This document shows, in pieces, positions 16,644-23,665 of a DNA stretch of 35,426 nt. The notes under the pieces were generated by a model. It searched no databases. It was not told the origin of the DNA and worked only from the letters and a program-made list of their open reading frames with translations. The DNA is taken from contig JBEKVW010000011.1 of the NCBI GenBank assembly GCA_049513695.1, positions 1 to 35,426 on the forward strand, in the 5' to 3' direction. Within the stretch, counting starts at the first letter, position 1, and each line of letters opens with the position of its first letter. Origin of the DNA: UBA1162 sp049513695. Lineage in GTDB: Bacteria; Chloroflexota; Dehalococcoidia; GIF9; UBA5629. Position numbers and translations under genes: made by a program.

Positions 16644-18016
16644 TCTTTTTTGTCCATCCGGCTCCCCCACCAGGCCCTCAACCTCGCCAGTATTGTCTTC
16701 TCGAAACCCTGCTCCGAAGGGAAATAGTAGCGTTTGCCCTTCATGGATTCCGGCAGGTTCTGCTGCTCCACGAAATGGCCTTCATAGTCATGGGCATACT
16801 TATATCCCTTGCCATAGCCCAGGTTCTTCATAAGATTGGTAGGCGCATTGCGCAGGTGCAGTGGTACCGGATCGTTGCGCGTGGTCTCCACGTCCCTCTG
16901 CACACTTGAATAAGCAGTATATAGTGAGTTGCTCTTGGGAGCAGTGGCCACGTAAACGACAGCCTGGGCGAGGGCCAGGTTGCATTCAGGCATGCCGACA
17001 AAGTGGATGGCCTGCTGAGCCGCCACTGCCACCACCAGCGCCTGGGGATCGGCCATGCCCACGTCTTCAGATGCAAAACGTATCAGCCGCCTGATGATAT
17101 ACAGCGGGTCTTCCCCCGCCTCCAGCATACGTCCCAGCCAGTACAGGGCGGCATCCGGGTCCGAGCCGCGCAGCGTTTTATGCAAAGCCGAGATGAAATC
17201 ATAGTGCTGGTCACCTGCTTTGTCGTAGAGCAGGGCACGCTTTTGCATGGATTCCTCAATATCGCCCAGAGATACACTCCGTACGCCGTCTTTGTCCGGT
17301 TTGACAGCCTGGGCCGCCATCTCCAGGGCATTCAAGGCCACCCTTGCATCACCATTGGAGGCAGTCACCAGGAGCTTAAGGGCATCTTCGGCCAGGTTGA
17401 CCTTAAGCGCAGCCAGGCCGCTCTCCTTATCCTTCAGAGCCCTCTCCACGATGGTTTTAACCTCCTCGTCAGTTAGGGCGTCGAGGGTGAAAACCCGGCT
17501 GCGCGACAGCAGCGCCGAAATCACTTCGAACGAGGGGTTTTCCGTCGTGGCGCCGATGAATGTCACTTCGCCGTTCTCTACGTAAGGCAGTATGGCATCC
17601 TGCTGGCTTTTATTGAAGCGGTGGATTTCATCGATAAAAAGTATGGTGCGTTGCCCGGTGGCTTTCCGCCTTTTGCGGGCCTCGTATATCACCCTGCGCA
17701 GATCGGCCACACCCGCACTTACCGCGCTCATGGGCACAAAATAGAAACGGGAGACGTTGGCGATGACATAGGCCAGCGTAGTCTTGCCGCTGCCCGGCGG
17801 ACCCCAGAGGATAATGGAAGGTAGCTGGTCTGCTTCGATCGCCTTGCGAAGCACCCTGCCCTCGCCGATTATATTCTGCTGACCAACGTATTCACTGAAA
17901 TTACGCGGGCGCATCCGGGCGGCCAGAGGCATTGAAGAAGTAGAAGGAGGTTCCTTAATGTCCCCGGCGCCCTTATGGCCTTCCAGTTCAGGCGAACCGA
18001 GGTCGAAAAGGGTCAT
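16640..18016 (-). CDS. rarA: Replication-associated recombination protein A (RarA/MgsA), AAA+ ATPase
   Basis: The 458-residue clamp-loader-like AAA+ ATPase acts at stalled replication forks, probably by opening DNA ends and interacting with SSB. Features: PLAARMRPRNFSEYVGQQNI near 30-49, Walker A GPPGSGKTT at 72-80, Walker B ILFIDE at 125-130 followed by IHRFNKSQQD, sensor 1 GATTENPSFEV, and the C-terminal tetramerisation region (RRLIRFASEDVGMADP, PLHLRNAPTNLMKNLGYGKGYKYAHD). Length is normal. Its ATG overlaps the stop of the tubulin-like gene (ATGA), and its own stop overlaps the hydrolase start in the same way, so three proteins are translationally coupled. That places a fork-repair ATPase directly with a cytoskeletal-type GTPase. 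Confidence 0.96.
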   Translation of the reverse strand: MTLFDLGSPELEGHKGAGDIKEPPSTSSMPLAARMRPRNFSEYVGQQNIIGEGRVLRKAIEADQLPSIILWGPPGSGKTTLAYVIANVSRFYFVPMSAVSAGVADLRRVIYEARKRRKATGQRTILFIDEIHRFNKSQQDAILPYVENGEVTFIGATTENPSFEVISALLSRSRVFTLDALTDEEVKTIVERALKDKESGLAALKVNLAEDALKLLVTASNGDARVALNALEMAAQAVKPDKDGVRSVSLGDIEESMQKRALLYDKAGDQHYDFISALHKTLRGSDPDAALYWLGRMLEAGEDPLYIIRRLIRFASEDVGMADPQALVVAVAAQQAIHFVGMPECNLALAQAVVYVATAPKSNSLYTAYSSVQRDVETTRNDPVPLHLRNAPTNLMKNLGYGKGYKYAHDYEGHFVEQQNLPESMKGKRYYFPSEQGFEKTILARLRAWWGSRMDKKE

Positions 18017-19122
18017 GTTAATTGTGTCTCGTTTTTCTTAAGTTCCGGAGCCAAGCTCGAAGCCCGCTCGTAGTAGTCCTTTATCTTCTCAAGATAGGTT
18101 ATCCTGGAAGCTATCAACGTAACTGTAGCATAATCTTTGACACCGTAAAAATCCCCGCCCCTTACTTCGCCGTTGTTGGTAAGCTCCCGCATGCGGTTTC
18201 CCACTGCCCTGGTCATCCCGATATTGGCATTTTTACCGGGCACGCAGAGCAGGTAGAGCGCCTTGCGGGCATCTTCCAATTTGCATTCGATCGAGAAATG
18301 GCTGAGGGCCGAGCTCATGGCCTCCATGGCCTTCACCGTCTCTTCACCCTTGTTCTCGAAGCCGTCCGTCTTTTTGAAAAGCGAAAATCCGCCGGAGGGT
18401 AATTGGGCGCTGCCGTAGCCGATAGCGGTCCAGCCGTTAAGTGACTGGACGATTTCGCCCACGCCTATATTGCTCGTCCCCACATACTTGGGATCGACCT
18501 TCTCGCTGGCCCGGCAGAGGTCGAAAAAGGGAAGCACCATCTCCCGGTTGATCTCGTCATTCCCGGCTGTTGATTTGACGCTTGCCTCGGATCGCACCTT
18601 CTCGTTATCGAAAAGGAAGATGGCATCGCAGGTCTTATCTATGGATTTCAGGCACAGGGCCGTATTGTAAACAAACATAGGCACGTTGTCTTCGGAAGCC
18701 AAAGGCAACACAATGATGGCATAAACCGGCTTGTTGACATACCTGTCCTGTAATTTCCTGGCCAGGATAGAAATGCCACCGGAGCCAATGCAGCCTGCGC
18801 TGCCGGCCACCAGCAGGAAGGCATCCGTTTCGAAGAATTCCCCCGCCCGCATGGTAGCGATTATGCGGTCGCCGTTGGAACGCATAAGGTCGGCACCTAC
18901 TTCAGAAGCCTTGCTGGAGCTGTCCGGGGCCGGTAGCTGTATTGTGAGAAGCTTGTCGCCAACTTTTTTGACCGTATTCAGGCTTACAAGGTCGTCATTT
19001 ATGGCATACGATCTTACGAGTATTTCAACGCCGGTCTCGGCTTTGGCCCTGCTGTTTAAACGGACGAACTCCGCCGCCAGATTGCTGCCGCAATCGCCTA
19101 TCCCGATGACTACCAGCTTCAT
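18013..19122 (-). CDS. Divergent tubulin/FtsZ-superfamily (CetZ-like) protein
   Basis: The 369-residue protein follows tubulin-superfamily order. A T1 loop is at about 7-12 (GIGDCG), a T4 glycine-rich loop at about 107-116 reads GSAGCIGSGG where the family has G-G-G-T-G-[ST]-G, and a FDN segment lies at 171-173. N192 and a T7-like segment (SNIGVGEIVQSLNGWTAIGYG) follow, in which the usual N-x-D-x-x-D is N-I-G-V-G-E; the helical C-terminal half ends with a charged tail. This suggests nucleotide binding with altered hydrolysis. FtsZ-type division seems unlikely; a CetZ-like or novel filament or regulatory role is possible. It is coupled to rarA by an ATGA overlap and lies 132 bases downstream of the AMMECR1 gene, with a perfect inverted repeat in between. 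The superfamily assignment is from motif order only and needs a profile search. Confidence 0.75.
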   Translation of the reverse strand: MKLVVIGIGDCGSNLAAEFVRLNSRAKAETGVEILVRSYAINDDLVSLNTVKKVGDKLLTIQLPAPDSSSKASEVGADLMRSNGDRIIATMRAGEFFETDAFLLVAGSAGCIGSGGISILARKLQDRYVNKPVYAIIVLPLASEDNVPMFVYNTALCLKSIDKTCDAIFLFDNEKVRSEASVKSTAGNDEINREMVLPFFDLCRASEKVDPKYVGTSNIGVGEIVQSLNGWTAIGYGSAQLPSGGFSLFKKTDGFENKGEETVKAMEAMSSALSHFSIECKLEDARKALYLLCVPGKNANIGMTRAVGNRMRELTNNGEVRGGDFYGVKDYATVTLIASRITYLEKIKDYYERASSLAPELKKNETQLT

Positions 19123-19213
19123 ATCTCATCTCTCCCCGGGAATATGTATTCGCTGGATGCGCTGCAGGACGCGCTCTTATTCTGCAAATTCCGATACATT
19201 CCTTCCGATGATA

Positions 19214-19241
19214 TATACCATAACAGATACGGGATGGTATA
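19214..19241. repeat. Perfect 8-bp inverted repeat upstream of the tubulin-like gene
   Basis: TATACCAT and ATGGTATA flank a 12-base centre. It lies in the 132-base gap between the AMMECR1 and tubulin-like genes, about 90 bases before the latter's start. There is no T-run, so it is a better candidate for an operator or promoter-associated site than for a terminator. On the minus strand TTGCTA and TATGGT, 17 bases apart, overlap it and could be a weak promoter. Confidence 0.5.
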
Positions 19242-19254
19242 GCAACACCCGTTT

Positions 19255-19770
19255 TTACCGGTATCGGCGCACCTGAAAGCTAAAAAGCTTGATCGGCTCG
19301 TTACTGCCGATGCCTGCTTTCTGACGGCATATGGCGATCTGCGTCTCTACGTCCTTTACCCCTTCCAGGTCCGGCAGGAGCAGGCCCCGCCTGTAACCGC
19401 ACTGGACGATCACGCCGTGCTTTTTAGGATCGAGTTTGGACATGTCTTCTACTGGTTCAGGCGCAGTGAGGATATCAACGCTGTAATCGAGGTCTGGCAA
19501 TTCGGAGGGCCTGACCGGGTTGAACCTGGGGTCTCCCGCCGCGGAGGCTATGGCATTGCGCACTATCTCTTCGGCCACATTGGATTCAGTCGGTTCGAAA
19601 GTACCGATGCAGCCACGCAATTGTCCATGCTTTTTGAGAGAAACGAATACACCGGCCTTTTCCTTCATCTCGGGCGAAAGCTTGCGCGGCCGGATAACCT
19701 CCCCGTCCTTCACATAGCTTTCCACCGCCTGCCTGGCAAGCTGCACAACCGGATGCATATCTTCCGTCAT
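19255..19770 (-). CDS. amrA: AMMECR1-domain protein (AmmeMemoRadiSam system protein A)
   Basis: The 171-residue product is a single AMMECR1 domain, with the conserved LRGCIGTFEPTESNVAEEI segment, GDPRFNPVRPSELPDLDYSVDIL and a final GLLLPDLEGV...Q..ICRQKAGI block. Orthologues of human AMMECR1 occur in archaea and many anaerobic bacteria; the biochemical function is not established. It lies ten bases downstream of the MEMO-family gene and is the third gene of a complete amrS-amrB-amrA cluster. A 132-base gap with an inverted repeat separates it from the next gene. The system letter name follows common database usage for this neighbourhood. Confidence 0.94.
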   Translation of the reverse strand: MTEDMHPVVQLARQAVESYVKDGEVIRPRKLSPEMKEKAGVFVSLKKHGQLRGCIGTFEPTESNVAEEIVRNAIASAAGDPRFNPVRPSELPDLDYSVDILTAPEPVEDMSKLDPKKHGVIVQCGYRRGLLLPDLEGVKDVETQIAICRQKAGIGSNEPIKLFSFQVRRYR

Positions 19771-19780
19771 TAAGCACCTC

Positions 19781-20587
19781 TTACTTGCCGATTATTATCC
19801 CGGCATATCCAACTACACTTGTGTAGTCACCGGAGGTATCCCCGCTGGTCTGGTATTTCACCAGCTCGGTCTTGCTGGCCCCCAGCTCTTTGGCCGCCGT
19901 TATCAGGCTCACTGCAGCAGCATACCCGCACATCGTTATATCGTATTTATTTATACGTTCTATCAGCTCATCGGCATCAAGGTCCAATATGGCCTCGATA
20001 GCCTTCTGGTCTTTGCTGCGGGCCCGTTCATTGGGCTCATAATGGGTCATGTCGCTGCTGGCCACGATCACAGCCTCTGCTTCTGTCGCCTTGAGCGCCG
20101 TCGCCAGTGCTGCGCCGATCTCCTTGTAAACAGAGGGGTCAGCCTGCGATAGTACGATCGGGACAATCATGACGTCACGTCTGAAGTATTGCAGAAAGGG
20201 GACCTGAACTTCCAGTGAATGTTCGTAGCGATGCGCCAGGCTGTCTTCCTTCAGGTTGCTGGATGCCTTCAAGACAGCGCCGGCCAGTTCAGTATTGATT
20301 TGTACATCACCCAAGGGAGTCCTCCAACTACCCTCCGTCATAATGCTGAAAGGCTTGCCCATGCCGCGATGGTTGGGTCCCATCAGGATGAACGTATCCT
20401 TAAACTTTATGCGGGAAAAGACGGCCCCCGCCACCGGCCCGGAATAGATATATCCGGCGTGCGGTGATACCACCCCTATGGCATCCATCTTGGGGGTCTC
20501 TTTGCCGGTCATGAACTGGATCATCTCCTTCAATTCATCCGGCCAGCCGGGATAGAACTGACCCGCAACAGCAGCTTCCCTGATCAT
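19781..20587 (-). CDS. amrB: MEMO1-family protein (AmmeMemoRadiSam system protein B)
   Basis: The 268-residue protein shows MEMO hallmarks: VAGQFYPGWPDEL at the start, SPHAGYIYSGPVAGAV with H43, GPNHRGMG with H73, ASSDMTHYEPNE with H182 and ITMCGYAAA with C220. These match the metal-site residues described for MEMO (histidines plus cysteine), related in fold to LigB-type non-haem iron dioxygenases. Human MEMO1 binds iron/copper; the bacterial reaction is unknown. The ATG overlaps the amrS stop as ATGA, so translation is coupled to the radical SAM enzyme. A metal- or redox-linked role within the three-protein system is inferred. Confidence 0.95.
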   Translation of the reverse strand: MIREAAVAGQFYPGWPDELKEMIQFMTGKETPKMDAIGVVSPHAGYIYSGPVAGAVFSRIKFKDTFILMGPNHRGMGKPFSIMTEGSWRTPLGDVQINTELAGAVLKASSNLKEDSLAHRYEHSLEVQVPFLQYFRRDVMIVPIVLSQADPSVYKEIGAALATALKATEAEAVIVASSDMTHYEPNERARSKDQKAIEAILDLDADELIERINKYDITMCGYAAAVSLITAAKELGASKTELVKYQTSGDTSGDYTSVVGYAGIIIGK

Positions 20588-21627
20588 GTTTTCACCCCTG
20601 CTTTAATGGAATTCCTGATATTCAAATCGGCGCCGCAGACGGCGCAGTTCGTTCCCTTGACCGCCTTCAGATTAATACTGTAACCCACCCTCTCAATAAC
20701 CAGGCTGCCGCAATTATAACAGACGGTATTCTCGCGTGAATGGCCCGGGACATTGCCCGGATAAACAAAGCGCAGCCCCGCTTCTTTTCCTATATCCCAG
20801 GCTTTTTCCAGGGTAGCGATGGGAGTGGGCGGTATATGCATAAGGTTGCGGTCGGGATGAAAGCGGGTAACGTGCCATGGGGTGAGCTCACCCAAGCCGG
20901 CCTTTATCCAGCCGGCGATACCCGTCAGTTGCTCCCGGTCGTCGTTCATGCCGGGAATGACATTGGTGACCACCTCGATATGCATATTCCATTTATTTTT
21001 AGCCCTTTCGGCCCCTTCCAGGATGGAGCGCCAGTTGCGCACCTTTCCCAGGTCATGGTAGAGCTTGTCCGTAAAGCCTTTGATATCCACCCGCCAGGCA
21101 TCCAGGTAGGGGCCTATAGTATCCAGCGCTTCGGGTGTCATATAGCCGTTGGTAACATAAACCGTGTAAAGTCCGTTCTCATGGGCCAGCCTGGCCGAAT
21201 CCAGTGTATACTCGAACCAGATCGTAGGCTCATTATAAGTCCAGGCCAGGCCTTTATAACCGTTGCTTTTCGCCATGCGGACAGCCTCGTCCGGTGGTAT
21301 TTTCCGCAGTGAACCTTCGAAGGTGTGTGGCTCCTCCACACAGGCTATTTCCCAGTTCTGGCAGTGTATGCAGTGGAAATTACAGCCTATGGTGCCGAAG
21401 GATAGGACCGAACTGCCGGGGAAGAAATGAAAGAGCGGTTTTTTCTCGATCGGGTCGGCGGCCACGGATGAGACCATGGCATAGTTCAGGGGCACTACCT
21501 TTCCACCTTCGTTCCGTCTCACACCGCAGACACCCAGCCGGCCAGGGTTGATCACACAGCGCCAAAGGCACACGTTGCAGCGTACGCGCTGCCCGGACAG
21601 CTTATCGTAAAGTACTCCCTCCACCAT
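20584..21627 (-). CDS. amrS: AmmeMemoRadiSam system radical SAM enzyme
   Basis: The protein (347 residues from the chosen start) has an N-terminal cysteine-rich part (CNVCLWRCVINPGRLGVCGV), the radical SAM 4Fe-4S motif in GCNFHCIHCQNWEIA, and SAM-fold segments (GLAWTYNEPTIWFEY, VTNGYMTPEALD, DIKGFTD). Two C-terminal CxxC knuckles follow (CYNCG and CAVCG). This arrangement matches the PflA-related radical SAM protein that accompanies MEMO and AMMECR1 genes; its substrate is unknown. An upstream in-frame TTG exists, but GGAGGAG lies six bases before the chosen ATG, which also fits the family N-terminus. It is the first gene of the trio, divergent from the FBP aldolase/phosphatase gene. Confidence 0.94.
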   Translation of the reverse strand: MVEGVLYDKLSGQRVRCNVCLWRCVINPGRLGVCGVRRNEGGKVVPLNYAMVSSVAADPIEKKPLFHFFPGSSVLSFGTIGCNFHCIHCQNWEIACVEEPHTFEGSLRKIPPDEAVRMAKSNGYKGLAWTYNEPTIWFEYTLDSARLAHENGLYTVYVTNGYMTPEALDTIGPYLDAWRVDIKGFTDKLYHDLGKVRNWRSILEGAERAKNKWNMHIEVVTNVIPGMNDDREQLTGIAGWIKAGLGELTPWHVTRFHPDRNLMHIPPTPIATLEKAWDIGKEAGLRFVYPGNVPGHSRENTVCYNCGSLVIERVGYSINLKAVKGTNCAVCGADLNIRNSIKAGVKT

Positions 21628-21645
21628 AACCTGCTCCTCCAGCAA

Positions 21646-21676
21646 ATTATAGCACTGTGAATATAAAATGTGTCAT
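21646..21676 (-). promoter_or_regulatory. Candidate promoter for amrS
   Basis: On the minus strand a perfect TATAAT lies 18 bases before the chosen amrS ATG, with ATGACA 19 bases upstream of it. The leader would be very short, with the GGAGGAG site almost at the transcript start. Spacing is longer than ideal, so this is a candidate only. Confidence 0.4.
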
Positions 21677-21693
21677 CACACACGGCAATTGCT

Positions 21694-21723
21694 TTGACAT
21701 CAAAATCGGGCATCTGATAAAAT
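21694..21723 (+). promoter_or_regulatory. Sigma-70-type promoter for the FBP aldolase/phosphatase operon
   Basis: TTGACA (perfect -35), an 18-base spacer ending in TGA (extended -10 TGN) and TAAAAT (-10, one mismatch). It is followed by a leader of roughly 120 bases before the coding start; no known riboswitch was recognised in that leader. It lies beside the oppositely directed amrS promoter candidate. Confidence 0.65.
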
Positions 21724-21853
21724 TCAACCTTGGGCAGAATTTTAAATCGTTGCCCCACCCAATATTTTATAAAGTGCCAGGATGTATTGCTTGTTCCCCC
21801 TTTTCAAAAGTAGTATATCCGCTTGAACGGGTGGCCATAAAAAAGGAGGCCTA

Positions 21854-22948
21854 ATGAAATTAACTCTTAGCGTGATCAAGGCTGATATCGGCGGATGGGT
21901 GGGGCACTGCGGAATGCACCCCGATTTAATGGCGGACGGCGAAGCATCCATGGCCAAGGCCAAGAAGTCCGGGCTCATCATCGATTACCACGTTACCAAG
22001 TGCGGAGACGATTTACAGTTCATCATGACGCACACCCACGGCGTGGACAATAGCGAAGTGCATGAGATGGCTTGGAATGCATTCAAAAGCGCCACGCTTG
22101 TTGCCAAAAAACTAAAGCTGCACGGTGCCGGGCAGGACCTGCTGGTTGACGCCTTCTCGGGCAATGTCAAAGGCCAGGGCCCCGGCGTAGCCGAGATGGA
22201 GATCGAAGAGAGGGAGGCGGAGCCTGTGGTCGTGTTCATGGCAGATAAGACAGCGTCGGGCGCCTGGAATCTGCCCCTGTATTCGATTTTCGGCGACCCC
22301 TTTAATTCCATCGGGCTGGTTATTTCCTCCAACATGCACAAAGGCTTCAAGTTCGAAGTGCACGATGTGAAAGAGAGCAAAAAGATAACCTTCGACTGCC
22401 CAGAAGAGATGTATGACCTGCTGGTTTTCATCGGGTCTCCATCCAGATATTCGGTCAAGGCCGTCTATTCACGTGAGACAGGAGAGATAGCAGCCAGCTC
22501 CTCAACTCAAAAGCTTTCCATGCTTGCAGGCCGTTATGTTGGCAAGGATGACCCGGTATGCATAGTCCGCGCCCAGGGCATCTTCCCGGCAGTTGGTGAA
22601 GTGCTCGAGCCATTTGCACGCCCTCACATCGTGGAAGGCTGGATGCGCGGCTCTCATCACGGTCCCCTGATCCCGGTTGCCGTCCGCGAGGCCGTCCCCA
22701 CTCGCTTTGACGGCCCGCCCCGTGTAATAGGCGCCGGCTTCCAACTGGCTAACGGCAGGCTGGTAGGCCCGCTCGATATGTTCGACGATATCGCTTTTAA
22801 CAACGCACGCCAGCAGGGACTGGATATGGCCGATATGCTCAGGCGGCACGGCCCGTTCGAGCCTCACAGGCTGCCCCTGGACGAGATGGAATATACCACC
22901 ATGCCCCAGGTTATGAAAAAGCTCCAGCACAGGTTCGAGAGCATATAG
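21854..22948 (+). CDS. fbp: Fructose-1,6-bisphosphate aldolase/phosphatase (bifunctional, archaeal type)
   Basis: This single enzyme condenses DHAP and glyceraldehyde-3-phosphate and then dephosphorylates the product to fructose-6-phosphate, committing carbon to gluconeogenesis. At 364 residues it has family length and carries the expected residues with a one-residue offset from the archaeal prototypes. Metal ligands are D11, H18, D52, D53, Q94, D131 and D232/D233; the Schiff-base lysine is K231 (GKDDPV), with Y228 and Y347 of the aldolase site. So both activities are predicted. AAGGAGG precedes the ATG closely. The pyrophosphatase gene follows after eight bases. The family is found in archaea and deep-branching, mostly thermophilic or anaerobic bacteria. 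Confidence 0.96.
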   Translation: MKLTLSVIKADIGGWVGHCGMHPDLMADGEASMAKAKKSGLIIDYHVTKCGDDLQFIMTHTHGVDNSEVHEMAWNAFKSATLVAKKLKLHGAGQDLLVDAFSGNVKGQGPGVAEMEIEEREAEPVVVFMADKTASGAWNLPLYSIFGDPFNSIGLVISSNMHKGFKFEVHDVKESKKITFDCPEEMYDLLVFIGSPSRYSVKAVYSRETGEIAASSSTQKLSMLAGRYVGKDDPVCIVRAQGIFPAVGEVLEPFARPHIVEGWMRGSHHGPLIPVAVREAVPTRFDGPPRVIGAGFQLANGRLVGPLDMFDDIAFNNARQQGLDMADMLRRHGPFEPHRLPLDEMEYTTMPQVMKKLQHRFESI

Positions 22949-22956
22949 ACGGTCCT

Positions 22957-23562
22957 ATGCCCAGGCTTTTGCTGGCCACGACCAACCACGGTAAGGCCGT
23001 CGAATACCGCTCCCTGCTGAAAGGCCTGGATTTCGAGTTGGTCACGCTCGACCAGGCCGGCATCAGCCAGGAAGCTGAAGAGGACTATTCCACCTTTGAA
23101 GAGAACGCCCGCTCAAAGGCAGTCTTCTATGCTGCTTTGAGCGGGCTGGTTACTTTAGGCGATGATTCGGGACTGGAGGTTGAAGCGCTGGGAGGCGAGC
23201 CCGGAGTCCGCTCGTCCCGTTACGCAGGCGAAAACGCCTCAGATGCCGATAGGGTCAATTTCCTGCTTGAGAAGCTTAAAGGGGTCCCCTGCGAATTACG
23301 CCATGCCAGGTTCAGGTGCGTAATTGCCATTGCAGAGCCCGGCGGCAAAGTCGAGACCGTTTCTGGAGAATGCAGGGGCTGTATTGCTTTAGAGCCTCAC
23401 GGCTTCAACGGCTTCGGCTACGATCCGGTGTTTTACCTGTCGGAATATGATCAGACCATGGCCGAGATTTCGCCGGAGCTGAAGAACCAGATCAGTCACC
23501 GCGGCAGGGCGGCGCAAAAAGCGAGGATATTGCTACAAAAGTTGCGCGAGCATTCAGGTTAG
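22957..23562 (+). CDS. rdgB: XTP/dITP diphosphatase (Ham1/RdgB)
   Basis: RdgB hydrolyses non-canonical purine nucleoside triphosphates (ITP, XTP, dITP) to monophosphates and so protects DNA and RNA. The 201-residue protein has the family order: LLLATTNHGKAVEYRSLL (substrate/phosphate contact), the catalytic GDDSGLEVEALGGEPGV with SRYAG, GFGYDPVFY and SHRGRAA near the end. The gene starts eight bases after the FBP aldolase/phosphatase stop and is probably translated from the same transcript. Start and length are normal. Confidence 0.96.
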   Translation: MPRLLLATTNHGKAVEYRSLLKGLDFELVTLDQAGISQEAEEDYSTFEENARSKAVFYAALSGLVTLGDDSGLEVEALGGEPGVRSSRYAGENASDADRVNFLLEKLKGVPCELRHARFRCVIAIAEPGGKVETVSGECRGCIALEPHGFNGFGYDPVFYLSEYDQTMAEISPELKNQISHRGRAAQKARILLQKLREHSG

Positions 23563-23665
23563 TTCAAGACCTGTTCGCCCTATCCTTTGATTTTGCATAT
23601 CGATGCTTAATTAGTGGTATGCTTACAGTTGGTTAATTTATAATTCGCTTTCCAGGAGCCGAGAT

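Noticed and set aside
20740..21312. 190-residue plus-strand frame
   Set aside because: Antisense shadow of amrS; no domain or start signal.
21724..21853. Riboswitch in the 120-base leader of the FBP aldolase/phosphatase gene
   Set aside because: No conserved aptamer core or terminator/antiterminator pair was recognised by eye.
23563..23665. tRNA or small RNA gene in the gap between rdgB and the flavoenzyme gene
   Set aside because: No cloverleaf, CCA end or T-loop consensus; the gap looks like simple leader sequence.
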